64,000 nucleotides of DNA from Ralstonia sp. UBA689 (GCF_002298975.1 NZ_DBMV01000005.1:27047-91046), one strand, 5' to 3'. Positions 40,093 to 54,025 are shown, counted from the first letter of the stretch. A program made the numbers and translations. Notes: generated from the letters alone by a model not told the origin.

Positions 40093-41730
40093 ATGACTGT
40101 CTCTGTCGCTCTCGCCCAGATCAACTGCACCGTCGGCGATTTCGCTGCCAATGCCGCCCGCATCATCGCTGCCGCGCGCGAGGCGCACCAGGCTGGTGCG
40201 CGCATTCTCGTCACGCCGGAACTGTCCCTGACGGGCTATCCGCCTGAAGACCTGTTGCTGCGTCCGGCCTTTATCGACGCCAGCGCCCGTGCGCTTGACA
40301 CCCTCATCGCTGAGCTGGCTGCGTTTAACGGCCTGCACGTGCTGATCGGGCACCCGCAGATCTCGCTCGAGGCGCCGGCGCCCGGCGTGCTGCCCAAGCC
40401 CACCAACAGCGTTACCGTGGCGGTGGATGGCCGCGTGGTTGGCCGGTATCACAAGCTCGACCTGCCCAACAACGAAGTCTTCGACGAGAAACGCTACTTC
40501 CAGCCCGGCACCGAGCCCTTTGTGTTCGAGGTGGATGGCACGCGCTTCGGCATCATCATTTGCGAAGACGCCTGGTATGCGCAAGCCACGGCCTATGCAA
40601 AGGCCGCTGGTGCGCAGGTGGTGCTGATCCCCAACGCTTCGCCGTATCACCTCGACAAGGGCGACCTGCGCGAGCAGATCATCGGCGCGCGGGTGAAGGA
40701 ATCGGGCTTGCCGCATGTGTATCTGAACCTCGTCTGCGGGCAAGATGAGCTCGTGTTCGACGGCGGCTCCTTCGTACTGGATGCCCAGGGCAAGGTTGTT
40801 GTGCGGATGGGCCGATTTGTCGAGGGCATCGGCTACGCGCAGTTCGATGGCGGACGCGCGCTGCCCGGCACGATCGTGCCCGAGGCGCCGCTGGAGGCGC
40901 AGGTGTACGAGGCGCTCAAGCTCGGCGTGCGCGATTACCTTGGCAAGAATGGCTTTCCGGGCGCGATCATCGGCTTGTCGGGCGGCGTCGATTCGGCGCT
41001 GGTGCTGGCGATTGCCGTCGATGCGCTGGGCGCCGACCGCGTGCGTGCGGTGATGATGCCCTCGCGCTACACGGCTGACATCTCTTGGGTCGATGCACGC
41101 GACATGGCCGCCCGCCTGGGCGTGCAGTACGACGAAATCCCGATCACGCCGATGTTCGACGCGTTCAAGGGCGCGCTGGCGGAAGAGTTCCGTGGCCTGC
41201 CCGAAGATGCGACCGAAGAGAACATCCAGGCGCGCATTCGCGGCACGCTGCTGATGGCACTGTCCAACAAGTCCGGCCGCATTGTCCTGACCACCGGCAA
41301 CAAGAGCGAGATGGCGGTTGGCTACTGCACGCTGTATGGGGACATGGCCGGCGGCTTTGCTGTCATCAAGGACATCTTCAAGACGCTGGTCTATCGGCTG
41401 TGCCGCTACCGCAATACGCTGTCGGACGTCATTCCGGAACGCATCCTGACGCGTGCGCCGTCGGCCGAACTGCGCGAGAACCAGCTCGACCAGGACAGCC
41501 TGCCCGAATATGACGCGCTCGACGCCATCGTGCAGCGCTACATGGAGCAGAATCAGCCGGTGGCCGACATCATCGCCGCCGGGTTTGCCGAGGCTGACGT
41601 GCAGAAGATCGTGCGGCTCATCAAGGTCAACGAGTACAAGCGCCGCCAGGCGCCGGTAGGCATCCGTGTGACGCAGCGGGCCTTCGGGCGGGACTGGCGG
41701 TATCCGATCACCTCCCGCTTCAAGGAATAG
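40093..41730 (+). CDS. nadE: Glutamine-dependent NAD+ synthetase
   Basis: 545 residues. Makes NAD from deamido-NAD with ammonia drawn from glutamine. The N-terminal nitrilase-type amidase domain (about 1-255) shows the Glu-Lys-Cys triad in PELSLTGYPPEDLL, YHKLDLPN and IICEDAWY. The C-terminal synthetase domain shows the ATP loop LSGGVDSALVLA near residue 300. ATG 40093 gives the typical MTVSVALAQINCTVGD start. Confidence 0.97.
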   Translation: MTVSVALAQINCTVGDFAANAARIIAAAREAHQAGARILVTPELSLTGYPPEDLLLRPAFIDASARALDTLIAELAAFNGLHVLIGHPQISLEAPAPGVLPKPTNSVTVAVDGRVVGRYHKLDLPNNEVFDEKRYFQPGTEPFVFEVDGTRFGIIICEDAWYAQATAYAKAAGAQVVLIPNASPYHLDKGDLREQIIGARVKESGLPHVYLNLVCGQDELVFDGGSFVLDAQGKVVVRMGRFVEGIGYAQFDGGRALPGTIVPEAPLEAQVYEALKLGVRDYLGKNGFPGAIIGLSGGVDSALVLAIAVDALGADRVRAVMMPSRYTADISWVDARDMAARLGVQYDEIPITPMFDAFKGALAEEFRGLPEDATEENIQARIRGTLLMALSNKSGRIVLTTGNKSEMAVGYCTLYGDMAGGFAVIKDIFKTLVYRLCRYRNTLSDVIPERILTRAPSAELRENQLDQDSLPEYDALDAIVQRYMEQNQPVADIIAAGFAEADVQKIVRLIKVNEYKRRQAPVGIRVTQRAFGRDWRYPITSRFKE

Positions 41731-41741
41731 GCCGCGACCCT

Positions 41742-42368
41742 ATGCTCGACTACTACGCCAAGCGCGCCCCCGAATACGAACGTATCTATACGAAGCCGGA
41801 GCGGCAGGGCGATTTGGCGTGGTTGAAGGCGCGCGTGCGTGACGCCACACGCGGCGCGCGGGTGCTGGACCTGGCCTGCGGCACTGGTTTCTGGACACAG
41901 GCAATGACCGATGCGCGCAGCATCGTCGGCGCGGATTACAACGACACGGTTCTGCGAATTGCACACGCCAAGAGCATCGCTGGCGCTTCGTTCGTACGCG
42001 CCGACAATGACACGCTGCCGTTCGCTCCGGACGCGTTCGACGTGATGACGGCGGGCTGCTGGTGGTCGCACGTGCCACTGCAGCACCTGCGCGCGCACGT
42101 GGAGCGCTTGCACGGGGTGCTGGGCCCCGGCGTGCGGGTGCTGTGGTTTGATAACCAGTATGTGTCCGGCTCAAGCACGCCGGTTGCCTACAACGACGAA
42201 CATGGCAACACGTGGCAGCGCCGCCCCCTTGAGGACGGCAGTGAGCACGACGTGCTGAAGAATTTTCCCGACGACCGGACCCTGCAGGAGACAGTGGCCG
42301 GCATCGCCCGCGATGTGCGCATTAACCGCCTCCAGTATTATTGGACGCTTGAATACCTCACCAACTAA
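41742..42368 (+). CDS. Class I SAM-dependent methyltransferase
   Basis: 208 residues. Motif I is VLDLACGTGFWTQ near residue 42, with IVGADYN as the acidic beta-2 end and DVMTAGCWWSHVPLQHL after it. Small-molecule or protein acceptor unknown. Eleven bases after nadE and 15 bases before the PII gene, so the three are probably one transcript. Confidence 0.88.
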   Translation: MLDYYAKRAPEYERIYTKPERQGDLAWLKARVRDATRGARVLDLACGTGFWTQAMTDARSIVGADYNDTVLRIAHAKSIAGASFVRADNDTLPFAPDAFDVMTAGCWWSHVPLQHLRAHVERLHGVLGPGVRVLWFDNQYVSGSSTPVAYNDEHGNTWQRRPLEDGSEHDVLKNFPDDRTLQETVAGIARDVRINRLQYYWTLEYLTN

Positions 42369-42722
<354 letters not shown>

Positions 42723-42767
42723 GCTGTCGTCACACAAGGCCGGCGCGCTCGCGCCGGTCAGCGCCGA

Positions 42768-43391
42768 TCAGCGCGGGAGCGTGATGTTCCAGTGCAGCGT
42801 CAGCAGCCGCCCCACCACGATCGCCAGCGTGGCGATCACCACGGACACGCTCGGCAGCAGGTCCGTGAATGTCAGCCCGACGTAGAAAAAGCACCCGAGG
42901 AAAGCGCAGGTCGCATACGGGTGGTTGTCCCGCAGCAGCATGGGCACCTCATTGCAGACCACGTCGCGCAGCAGACCGCCAAAGGCCGCCGTGATGACGC
43001 CCATCATCACCGATACGAAGACCGGCATGCCGGCATCGAGCGCCAGTTGCGTGCCCAGCACGCCGAAGAGGCCCATGCCGATGGCGTCTGCCACGATCAG
43101 CACGCGGTCGGATACAAGCTGGCTCACCAGCCGGATCACCCAGTTGGCGAACAGGCTCATGACAAACAGCGCAAGCAGATAGTGCTCGTGCTCGACCCAG
43201 TAGAAGGGGCGGCGATCAAGCAGCAAGTCCCGCAGCGTGCCGCCGCCGAAGGCCGTCAGAAAGGCAACGATGAAGGCGCCGACGGCATCGAGCCGGCGTC
43301 GCCGCGCCTCGGCCAAGCCGGAGAGGGCAAACGAGAAGACCGCGAGGATCTCCATCCAGTGCATGACCAATTGCAGGCGGCCGATGTGCAT
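42768..43391 (-). CDS. TRIC family trimeric cation channel (UPF0126)
   Basis: 207 residues, about seven membrane helices in two repeats. Each repeat has the family glycine motif: FLTAFGGGTLRDLLLDRRPFYW and MMGVITAAFGGLLRDVVCNEVP. Bacterial TRIC proteins conduct K+ or similar cations across the inner membrane. Converges on the PII gene. Confidence 0.93.
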   Translation of the reverse strand: MHIGRLQLVMHWMEILAVFSFALSGLAEARRRRLDAVGAFIVAFLTAFGGGTLRDLLLDRRPFYWVEHEHYLLALFVMSLFANWVIRLVSQLVSDRVLIVADAIGMGLFGVLGTQLALDAGMPVFVSVMMGVITAAFGGLLRDVVCNEVPMLLRDNHPYATCAFLGCFFYVGLTFTDLLPSVSVVIATLAIVVGRLLTLHWNITLPR

Positions 43392-43433
43392 GGGCGCTTT
43401 CGTGTTATTGGCGGTTGGGGGCAGGGCCGAGCG

Positions 43434-44099
43434 TCAGGCGCCGTGCGGCTGACGCAGCAGCACCAGCACCGCGCCAGCGCCGCCGGCTGTGTTGCGCGGC
43501 TCGACAAAGGCGATCACTTCTTCCTTCTGCACCAGCCACGAGCGCACCTTGCCCTTGAGCACCGGCGTTTTGTCGGGCGAGCCGAGGCCCTTGCCGTGAA
43601 TCACGCGCACGCAGCGGATTCCACGCTGTACGGCACGGCGCAGGAAGGCGGCCAGTGCCTCCCGGGCTTCTTCGCGGCGCATGCCGTGCAGGTCGATCTG
43701 GTCTTGCGTGGCCCACTCGCCGCGCCGCAGCTTCTTGAGCACGTCGTCGCCGATGCCGGGGCGACGGTAGGACAGCGTGTCGTCGGTTTCGAGCAGGTTG
43801 TCCACGTCGAATTCATCCGACAAGGAATCGCGCAGCACGGTTTGCTCTTCGGCGCGCGAATGCACGGGGTCGGGCGCGGGCGGGTTGCGCGGATGTTCGA
43901 CGCGCTTGTTCTGGCGCAGTGCGCTCACCTCGCCGATGCTGGCACGAAACACGTTGGCTTCTTCGGCGGCCTTACGCGCAGCGGCTTCGGCGCGCTGGCG
44001 TTCGGCTTCGCGTGCCTCCGTCTCGTGCTTGAGCTGGTCACGCAGGCCGGCCAGGTCGGTCAGGCTGAGCTTGTTGGCGGGGGAAGAGGCGCGTTTCAT
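43434..44099 (-). CDS. Smr/MutS-related endonuclease-domain protein
   Basis: 221 residues. The first ~60 are charged and likely coiled coil. The Smr domain occupies about residues 135-215, with IDLHGMRREEAREAL and VIHGKGLGS as hallmarks and FVEPRNTAGGAGAVLVLL at the end. Smr domains nick DNA or cleave RNA; the SmrA/YdaL-like role here is open. Monocistronic. Confidence 0.92.
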   Translation of the reverse strand: MKRASSPANKLSLTDLAGLRDQLKHETEAREAERQRAEAAARKAAEEANVFRASIGEVSALRQNKRVEHPRNPPAPDPVHSRAEEQTVLRDSLSDEFDVDNLLETDDTLSYRRPGIGDDVLKKLRRGEWATQDQIDLHGMRREEAREALAAFLRRAVQRGIRCVRVIHGKGLGSPDKTPVLKGKVRSWLVQKEEVIAFVEPRNTAGGAGAVLVLLRQPHGA

Positions 44100-44164
44100 G
44101 GTGAAGGGCAGGCGAGCACATCGGGGTGGAGCATCTGTCGATTATACGAAGGTGCCGCACATGG

Positions 44165-44193
44165 CAAAACGGCCGATGGTCACCCATCGGCCG
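44165..44193 (-). terminator. Terminator after trxB
   Basis: Read on the minus strand: CGGCCGATGG, loop GTGA, CCATCGGCCG, then TTTTG. It lies about 40 bases after the trxB stop. Confidence 0.85.
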
Positions 44194-44229
44194 CGTTGTT
44201 TGCGCCCGGGAAACCCGGGACGGTGAAGC

Positions 44230-45237
<1,008 letters not shown>

Positions 45238-45396
45238 CTAGGTGAGGGTGACGGGCGACATTATAAAGTGGCACCCCCTCGTCCGCCCGGTTGTAAATTC
45301 CAATGGCGGTGATAGGGCCGCGTTACAATCCTCGGCATCGTATTTGTGCTGTCCCAAGCCGCGTGGCCTTGTCCAAGCGGCGCACCCGTCTCCCGC

Positions 45397-47742
45397 ATGG
45401 CTCGAGCTTCCACCACTCCGACAACCCGCACCGATCCCTCCGCACTGCCGTCCCGCATTGGGCGGCTGCTGGGGGAGGTCCGCTGGTTCCTGTTGCTGGC
45501 GGTGACCATCGCCTTCCTGATCATCCTTCTGTCATACAACCGGGCCGACCCCGGTTTCACCCATGCCAGCCAGGTCGACGAGATCCGTAACCTGGGCGGC
45601 CGCGTGGGCGCGTGGCTGGCCGACCTGCTGCTGTTTGTCTTTGGCGCGTCTGCCTACTGGTGGGCGGTGCTGCTGGTGCGCAAGGTCTGGCGCGGCTGGC
45701 GCGAGCTGATGTCGGACGAGCGCTTGCCACGCACGGCCATGCCGCGTGTTGACGCTAGTGTCACGTGGATCGGCTTTGCGCTCATCCTGGCCTCCAGCAT
45801 GGGTCTGGAAGCCATCCGCATGTACTCGCTGCACATGAAGCTGCCGCGTGCGCCTGGCGGCGTGCTGGGCGATGTGATCGGCGGGGCGATGCAGCATTCG
45901 CTGGGCTTTACTGGCGGCACGCTGGCGCTGCTCTTCACGTTTCTGGTCGGACTGTCGCTGTTCTTCCATTTTTCGTGGCTGAATCTGGCCGAGCAGATCG
46001 GCGCGGGCGTCGAGATGCTGTTCGTGGGCTTCAAGACGCGCCGCGAGAGCAAGCAGGATCGCGCCATCGGCGAGGCCGCCAAGGTCGAGCGCGAGGAAGT
46101 GGTCGAAACCCGCCGCGTGCGCATTGAAGAATCGCCGCCGGTTCAGATCGTGCGCCCGACCGCCGTGGTCAAGAGCGAGCGCGTGGAGCGCGAGAAGCAG
46201 CAGCCGCTGTTTGTCGACATTCACGATTCGGACCTGCCACCGCTGGCGCTGCTCGATCCGATCCCGCCGGTGGTGGAAACCGTGAGCGCCGAGACGCTGG
46301 AATTCACCTCGCGCCTGATCGAGAAGAAGCTCAAGGATTTCGGCGTGGAAGTGCAGGTGGTGGCGGCCTATCCGGGGCCGGTCATCACACGCTACGAAAT
46401 CGAGCCGGCAACGGGCGTAAAGGGCAGCCAGATCGTCAACCTGGCGAAGGACCTGGCGCGCTCACTGTCGCTGGTATCGATCCGCGTGGTGGAGACGATC
46501 CCGGGCAAGAACTGCATGGGTCTGGAGCTGCCGAATCCGAAGCGGCAGGCGGTGCGCCTGTCGGAGATTCTCGGCTCGCAGGTCTACAACGAAAGCGCAT
46601 CGCAGCTCACGCTGGCGCTGGGCAAGGACATCGCCGGCAAGCCGGTGGTGGCGGACCTGGCCAAGATGCCGCACTGCATGGTGGCCGGTACCACGGGCTC
46701 CGGTAAGTCGGTCGGGATCAACGCGATGATCCTGTCGCTGCTGTACAAGGCCAAGGCCGATGCGGTGCGCCTGATCCTGATCGACCCGAAGATGCTGGAA
46801 CTGAGCATCTACGAAGGCATTCCGCACCTGCTGTGCCCGGTGGTGACCGACATGCGCCAGGCCGGCCACGCCCTGAACTGGGCCGTGGGCGAAATGGAGC
46901 GCCGCTACAAGCTCATGAGCAAGATGGGCGTGCGCAACCTGGCCGGCTTCAACAAGAAGATCGAAGAAGCCGCCGCGCGCGAAGAGAAGATTCCCAACCC
47001 ATTCAGCCTGACGCCCGATGCGCCGGAGCCGCTCGACAAGCTGCCGATGATCGTCATCGTCATCGACGAGCTTGCCGACCTGATGATGGTGGTCGGCAAG
47101 AAGGTTGAAGAGCTGATCGCACGGATTGCACAGAAGGCGCGTGCGGCCGGCATCCACCTGGTGCTGGCGACGCAGCGGCCTTCCGTGGACGTGATCACCG
47201 GCCTCATCAAGGCCAACGTGCCGACGCGGATTGCCTTCCAGGTCAGCAGCAAGATCGACTCGCGCACGATTCTCGATCAGCAAGGTGCCGAAGCACTGCT
47301 TGGGATGGGCGACATGCTCTATCTGGCGCCCGGCACCGGCCTGCCGGTGCGCGTGCACGGTGCCTTCGTGTCGGATGATGAAGTGCACCGCGTGGTAGAC
47401 AACCTCAAATCGCAGGGCGAGCCGAACTACATCGAGGGCATCCTCGAGGGCGGTGTGGTTGACGGAGAGGGCGGCGGCGATGGTTTTGGCGGCGGTGCAG
47501 GCATTGCCGGCGGTGCCGGTGGCGAGGCCGATCCGCTGTACGACCAGGCCGTCGACGTGGTGCTCAAGAACCGCCGTGCGTCGATCTCGCTGGTGCAGCG
47601 TCACCTGCGCATCGGCTACAACCGCGCCGCGCGCCTGCTCGAAGACATGGAAAAGGCCGGGCTGGTCTCGGCGATGTCCGGCAACGGTAACCGCGAAATC
47701 CTGGCGCCCAATCGCAACGGCAACGTCGTCGAAGAGGAATGA
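45397..47742 (+). CDS. ftsK: DNA translocase FtsK
   Basis: 781 residues. Hexameric pump that moves chromosome ends at the division septum and activates XerCD. It has four N-terminal membrane helices (to about residue 190), a short linker, and a RecA-like motor with Walker [15 protein letters not shown] near residue 433 and Walker [14 protein letters not shown]. The C-terminal gamma winged helix (about 715-775, [24 protein letters not shown]) reads KOPS sites. A GTG at 45346 is in frame; ATG 45397 gives the better N-terminus. Short-linker form, unlike the 1300-residue E. coli protein. Confidence 0.97.
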   Translation: MARASTTPTTRTDPSALPSRIGRLLGEVRWFLLLAVTIAFLIILLSYNRADPGFTHASQVDEIRNLGGRVGAWLADLLLFVFGASAYWWAVLLVRKVWRGWRELMSDERLPRTAMPRVDASVTWIGFALILASSMGLEAIRMYSLHMKLPRAPGGVLGDVIGGAMQHSLGFTGGTLALLFTFLVGLSLFFHFSWLNLAEQIGAGVEMLFVGFKTRRESKQDRAIGEAAKVEREEVVETRRVRIEESPPVQIVRPTAVVKSERVEREKQQPLFVDIHDSDLPPLALLDPIPPVVETVSAETLEFTSRLIEKKLKDFGVEVQVVAAYPGPVITRYEIEPATGVKGSQIVNLAKDLARSLSLVSIRVVETIPGKNCMGLELPNPKRQAVRLSEILGSQVYNESASQLTLALGKDIAGKPVVADLAKMPHCMVAGTTGSGKSVGINAMILSLLYKAKADAVRLILIDPKMLELSIYEGIPHLLCPVVTDMRQAGHALNWAVGEMERRYKLMSKMGVRNLAGFNKKIEEAAAREEKIPNPFSLTPDAPEPLDKLPMIVIVIDELADLMMVVGKKVEELIARIAQKARAAGIHLVLATQRPSVDVITGLIKANVPTRIAFQVSSKIDSRTILDQQGAEALLGMGDMLYLAPGTGLPVRVHGAFVSDDEVHRVVDNLKSQGEPNYIEGILEGGVVDGEGGGDGFGGGAGIAGGAGGEADPLYDQAVDVVLKNRRASISLVQRHLRIGYNRAARLLEDMEKAGLVSAMSGNGNREILAPNRNGNVVEEE

Positions 47743-47841
47743 CGCTGCGGTTACATCGCGTTACCTTGCGTTGACCTGACTGGCGGAATGTTCTGGCGCG
47801 GCCGCCCACTAACAACAAGATCAACTGAAACCGGAATTCCT

Positions 47842-48489
47842 ATGTTCGTGTTGAAAGCACGTCACCTGATGGCCGCCGGGCTGGTGTCGCTGGCGGCGTG
47901 GTCTGCCGGTGCCTATGCGGGTGCGGTCGAGCAGCTCAACGCCTTTGTGAGCAACGTCACCACCGCGCGTGGCGAATTCGTGCAGCGGCAGGTGAAGGGC
48001 GGCACCAACGGCAATCCACTGCGCGTGGCCGGCACCTCCAGCGGTGATTTCGTCTTCTCGCGCCCCGGCCGCTTCGTCTGGCGCTATATGAAGCCGTATG
48101 AGCAGCAACTGTCGGCAGACGGCCAGATGCTGTACATCTACGACAAGGATCTGAACCAGGTCACGGAGCGCAAACTGGACGCCTCGCTCGGCTCCAGCCC
48201 GGCCGCCATCCTGTTCGGCAGCAATGACCTCGCCAAGAACTTCGCGCTCAAGGAAGGCGGCACCAAAGACGGCATCGACTGGGTGGAACTCACGCCCAAG
48301 GCCCGCGACACCCAGTTCGAGCGCATTGCCATTGGTTTCCGCAGCGGCGAGCTGCAGGGGATGGAGCTGCGCGATGCCTTCGGGAACACCACGCTGCTGA
48401 CGTTCTCGAACATTCAGAAGAATCCACAACTGCCGGCCAACGCGTTCCGCTTCGTGCCGCCCAAGGGGGCCGACGTTATCAAGCAGTAA
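47842..48489 (+). CDS. lolA: Outer-membrane lipoprotein carrier LolA
   Basis: 215 residues. Periplasmic chaperone that carries lipoproteins from LolCDE to LolB. Signal peptide cleaved near AYAGA|VEQL; mature hallmarks are [33 protein letters not shown] with the conserved Arg, and [13 protein letters not shown]. It follows ftsK, a common order in this family of bacteria. Confidence 0.96.
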   Translation: MFVLKARHLMAAGLVSLAAWSAGAYAGAVEQLNAFVSNVTTARGEFVQRQVKGGTNGNPLRVAGTSSGDFVFSRPGRFVWRYMKPYEQQLSADGQMLYIYDKDLNQVTERKLDASLGSSPAAILFGSNDLAKNFALKEGGTKDGIDWVELTPKARDTQFERIAIGFRSGELQGMELRDAFGNTTLLTFSNIQKNPQLPANAFRFVPPKGADVIKQ

Positions 48490-48524
48490 CGTGTGCGGGC
48501 CGGTTTTCGACAAGGAGACCGACC

Positions 48525-48941
48525 ATGCGTTTACCGTTCACCACTTCGCTGCAACGCGCAGCCGTCGTTGCCACAACGGCGGTGGTATTGGCGGGATGCG
48601 CCTCCACGAGCGTGTCCCGCTTTGACGTCGATTCCTTCCTCGCCGCGCCGGACACGGTGCTGGCAGAAGCGTTGGTCAACAAGGATTTCCTGCGCGCAAC
48701 GCAGTTGCCGAGCGCCGAATGCAACGCCCTGGTGACGGGTCATGCCGCCCAGGTCGTGCCGATCCAGGCGCCGGCCGATCCGCGCCTGCCCGAGGCATCC
48801 ACCCGCCAGCCATTTGTGATCCAGCCGCCAGCCAGCGAGAGCGTCTGGCTGCTGCTACGTTCGCCCAACGGCACGCAGTCGTGTCACGGGCCGTTGTCGG
48901 CCAAGGAGTTCATGGGGCTGGTGCAGCGCGCGTCGAATTGA
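48525..48941 (+). CDS. Lipoprotein of unknown function
   Basis: 138 residues. Signal peptide with lipobox VLAGC (Cys25). Mature part is small, with two further Cys (SAECNALV and TQSCHGPL) that could form a disulfide. AAGGAG precedes ATG 48525. It lies between lolA and rarA on the same strand, 35 bases after lolA; I do not recognise the family. Confidence 0.75.
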   Translation: MRLPFTTSLQRAAVVATTAVVLAGCASTSVSRFDVDSFLAAPDTVLAEALVNKDFLRATQLPSAECNALVTGHAAQVVPIQAPADPRLPEASTRQPFVIQPPASESVWLLLRSPNGTQSCHGPLSAKEFMGLVQRASN

Positions 48942-48983
48942 GCGAGGAGCGGGGGCGGCCCCAGTTTCTGCGACAATCCCCGC

Positions 48984-51715
<2,732 letters not shown>

Positions 51716-51794
51716 CGGCAGATTGCGCACCTCTTGATTGGGGCGAGAAAAATCTGTTATAGTCGCGGTTTCGCGATTCAGCGACCCAGTTACC

Positions 51795-51884
<90 letters not shown>

Positions 51885-51928
51885 AGATGTAATCCGAAGA
51901 GATGCAAATCGGTTCGGAAGAAAAGCAG

Positions 51929-51964
51929 AAAGCCCGTGAAATCAATGTTTCACGGGCTTTTTTG
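51929..51964 (+). terminator. Terminator after tRNA-Ser
   Basis: A perfect 13-bp stem AAAGCCCGTGAAA/TTTCACGGGCTTT with loop TCAATG and a following TTTT. Confidence 0.9.
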
Positions 51965-52008
51965 CATTCAAAGGGTCCGAGGCGGTTCGTTGCAATCCGG
52001 AGTGGCCA

Positions 52009-52056
52009 GGGGTATTTTTGGGGGTATGCCAGTCTACCCCCAATGCCAGATACCCC
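52009..52056. repeat. Nested inverted repeat before the integrase stub
   Basis: An inner perfect repeat TGGGGGTA (52019-52026)/TACCCCCA (52035-52042) sits inside an outer repeat GGGGTAT (52009-52015)/ATACCCC (52050-52056). TGCCAG occurs in both spacers. It ends three bases before the integrase start codon, a likely operator or recombinase arm-site region. Confidence 0.7.
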
Positions 52057-52059
52057 CTC

Positions 52060-52137
52060 ATGCCGCTGACTGACCTGCAGGTCAGTAAAGAAAAGCCTTC
52101 CGACAAGCCTCGCAAACTCGCAGATGGTGTTCAATGA
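52060..52137 (+). pseudogene. Truncated tyrosine-recombinase integrase (N-terminal stub)
   Basis: Reads [20 protein letters not shown] then ADGVQ and a stop: 25 codons. The first ~23 match the N-terminus of P4-type prophage/island integrases (DUF4102 domain, typically MPLTDxxVRxAKPxDKPxKLxDGGGL). After GAT-GGT the sequence passes into transposase sequence on the other strand, so the remaining ~380 codons are gone. The position just past a tRNA-Ser gene and the same orientation as that gene are what island integrases show. Confidence 0.75.
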
Positions 52138-52465
52138 CGACCTGTGCTTCCTTTAGGCTGTAGAACAGCTCGCCATTGAGCAACTCATCGCGCAGCTTGC
52201 CGTTGAAGGACTCGCAGTAGCCGTTCTCCCACGGGCTGCCGGGGGCAATGAACAACGTCTTCGCACCCAAGCGGCCTAGCCAGTCGCGTACGATGTTCGC
52301 CGTCATCTCCGCCCCGTTGTCCGAGCGCACATGCGCGGGGATGCCGTGCTCCAGCATCGCATCAGCCAGCGCCTCGATGACGTCCAAGCTGTTCAAGCGC
52401 CGCCCCACCTTGATAGCCAGGCACTGGCGCGAGAACTCGTCGACGAGCGTCATCAGCCGCAACCC
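52129..52465 (-). pseudogene. Internal fragment of an IS3-family transposase (OrfB)
   Basis: About 112 codons of an rve-type integrase core: [20 protein letters not shown], then the second catalytic Asp in VRSDNGAEM and the Glu in [20 protein letters not shown], ending at EAQVVIE. The part with the first catalytic Asp and the usual end (RRHYNxxRPHSSLGY) are both missing. The fragment is open on both sides into unrelated sequence, giving an artificial reading frame 52082-52603. No terminal inverted repeats are seen. It is dead. Confidence 0.85.
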
Positions 52466-52505
52466 TCCTGCGGAAGGGTCGCGATCTGGACTTGCTCGGA
52501 CATTT
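52455..52505 (-). pseudogene. Start of a gene cut by the IS3 fragment
   Basis: ATG 52505 has GAGGAG upstream and reads [16 protein letters not shown] before a stop that lies at the transposase junction. It looks like the first codons of a lost gene; too short to identify. Confidence 0.35.
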
Positions 52506-52659
52506 TCAGAACTCCTCGTACCGTGTTGAACACAGCCGGGATATTCGTATTTGCCGTCTCGCGCAGGACGTTCGACACTGGAACGACAAGGTTCCCCGTT
52601 CACCCAGATATCGAAGATTTCTGAAGAAAATCAGCGGGTTAGATGCAGAACGTTTAGCC

Positions 52660-53343
52660 TCATTTTTTCTTCAAGGCTCGCGAGTCTCGTTGCGCCTGTC
52701 GCTCCTGCCCAGATTCCGCCGACTCAGGCTGGATAATTTTTGGCCCGGCGCCGAGCAGGGTTGGCGATGCGCCGAGCTGCATATCGCACATGTACTTTCG
52801 TATGGCTTCCTCTACTGCCTGCCTGGTCGGCTTGGACCCGGACTCGGGTGTCCACCCCTCCCACAGCCGTGCAGCGTGGTAGAGCGCGCGTAACTTTGGT
52901 GACTGGACACTACGGAAGAGCGGATGATTTGGATTTCGTCTCAACCTTCTTGCATAAAGTGGCCGGATCAATTCGGCTGAACTCATTGCTGCCCGCAACG
53001 TACTCACACATGCGAAAGGAAGATGGAATGAGAAATCGATCGAAATAGTCAGGAGTTTTGCAAACCCGATACCCAAAGTCGGCGATGAACTCTCGATTGG
53101 CTTTACGATGTTGTTCAGGTATCGAAAAGCGATGCGGACGATGCTTAATGAAGTCGCACCGACCACCCTCGATAACGCAGGCTGAGCACCGGCGCTTACC
53201 AGTAGACGGCCGAGCGCGACAATTTGTACTCGCTGCTCATCTGCAACGCCACGTGGTTTTCCTACGCTAGATGTCGGTAGCACTGCGCGAACAAGCTGTG
53301 AGAACGCATACCTGAGACCGCCCAATGCTGTACGCCCTGACAA
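52660..53343 (-). CDS. Hypothetical protein in the decayed element
   Basis: Up to 227 residues if TTG 53343 is used; a GTG about 20 codons in is another choice. No family recognised. The last third (LWEGWTPESGSKPTRQAVEEAI...PESAESGQERQAQRDSRALKKK) has natural-looking, charged composition; the middle is less convincing. It follows the broken Gp2-type gene after 14 bases on the same strand. A plus-strand frame through 52900-53048 also looks protein-like, so strand and start are uncertain. Confidence 0.4.
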   Translation of the reverse strand: MSGRTALGGLRYAFSQLVRAVLPTSSVGKPRGVADEQRVQIVALGRLLVSAGAQPALSRVVGATSLSIVRIAFRYLNNIVKPIESSSPTLGIGFAKLLTISIDFSFHLPFACVSTLRAAMSSAELIRPLYARRLRRNPNHPLFRSVQSPKLRALYHAARLWEGWTPESGSKPTRQAVEEAIRKYMCDMQLGASPTLLGAGPKIIQPESAESGQERQAQRDSRALKKK

Positions 53344-53357
53344 TGGTTAATGCTGCG

Positions 53358-54025
53358 CTACCGGTCAAAGAACCTCGTGCCAAACAGCTTATCGTCTTCG
53401 GTACGGTCCCTCGGCACCTGGTTGGCCTTCGCCATGTAGTTCTCGATGAATAGGCGTAGGGAGTCACGCCTTGGATCGCCGTGACGATTCACCTGCCCAA
53501 TCCCGATGCCCCACCTGTAATCACGCCAATCCTTTTCGGCATTGCTATTACGGTAATCGCCCCATCCGCGCGTGATCACGCCGAACCAATACTCGCCGAT
53601 CTGCCTCGCAAGCACGACGTCACCTCGTCGCTTACCCGAACAGAAAATCAAGCAATGTAGATGCAGGCCGGAAATCGGGCCTTCTTCCAACTTCCAGATG
53701 AGACCGTGAATCTCGCCAAGCAGGGGAACGGGTGCTTTGCGTGCCTCGCCAACTCACTTCGTCCATTGAAAACAGGATGTTTCGCGAGCGCCTGTTTGAT
53801 TTCAGCGTTGTGCCAATTTTGGTATTCGTACTGTTCCCGGCCTTCGTGATAAAGCCGTTCTTCCCATCGGCTGGAGAAATCTATCAATACCTTCAATTTA
53901 TTCGAGACGTGCCTGTGGATTTTCCATCCGTCATCGATCTGTGGCATCTCTGGCTTCTTTTCAGTCACCGCTGCCTCCGCTATCGCTCGCAGACGGGAAA
54001 TATCGTCGCTGCAAACGCGTAGCAT
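53358..54025 (-). pseudogene. Frameshifted inovirus Gp2 / YagK-YfjJ type replication protein
   Basis: Two overlapping frames together make one protein of about 220 residues. The first frame (54025 down to about 53750) reads MLRVCSDDISRLRAIAEAA and on to EYQNWHNAEIKQALAKHP. The second frame (about 53753 to 53358) carries the family core LLGEIHGLIWKLEEGPISGL then HLHCLIFC, IGEYWFGVITRGWGDYRN and YRWGIGIGQVNRHG. The switch needs one indel between about 53720 and 53755. The open frame also extends upstream of ATG 54025 with protein-like sequence (LDSAAKRPTRDEYKVRIE) but no start codon, so the N-terminus may be damaged as well. The family occurs in filamentous phages and phage-like islands. Confidence 0.65.

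Noticed and set aside
42734..42760. GC-rich hairpin after the PII gene as a terminator.
   Set aside because: The stem CCGGCG/CGCCGG is short and no T-tract follows, so I did not list it.
52740..53048. A 102-residue plus-strand frame within the decayed element.
   Set aside because: Only its second half looks natural and it has no ribosome site; noted as an alternative to the minus-strand hypothetical gene but not listed.
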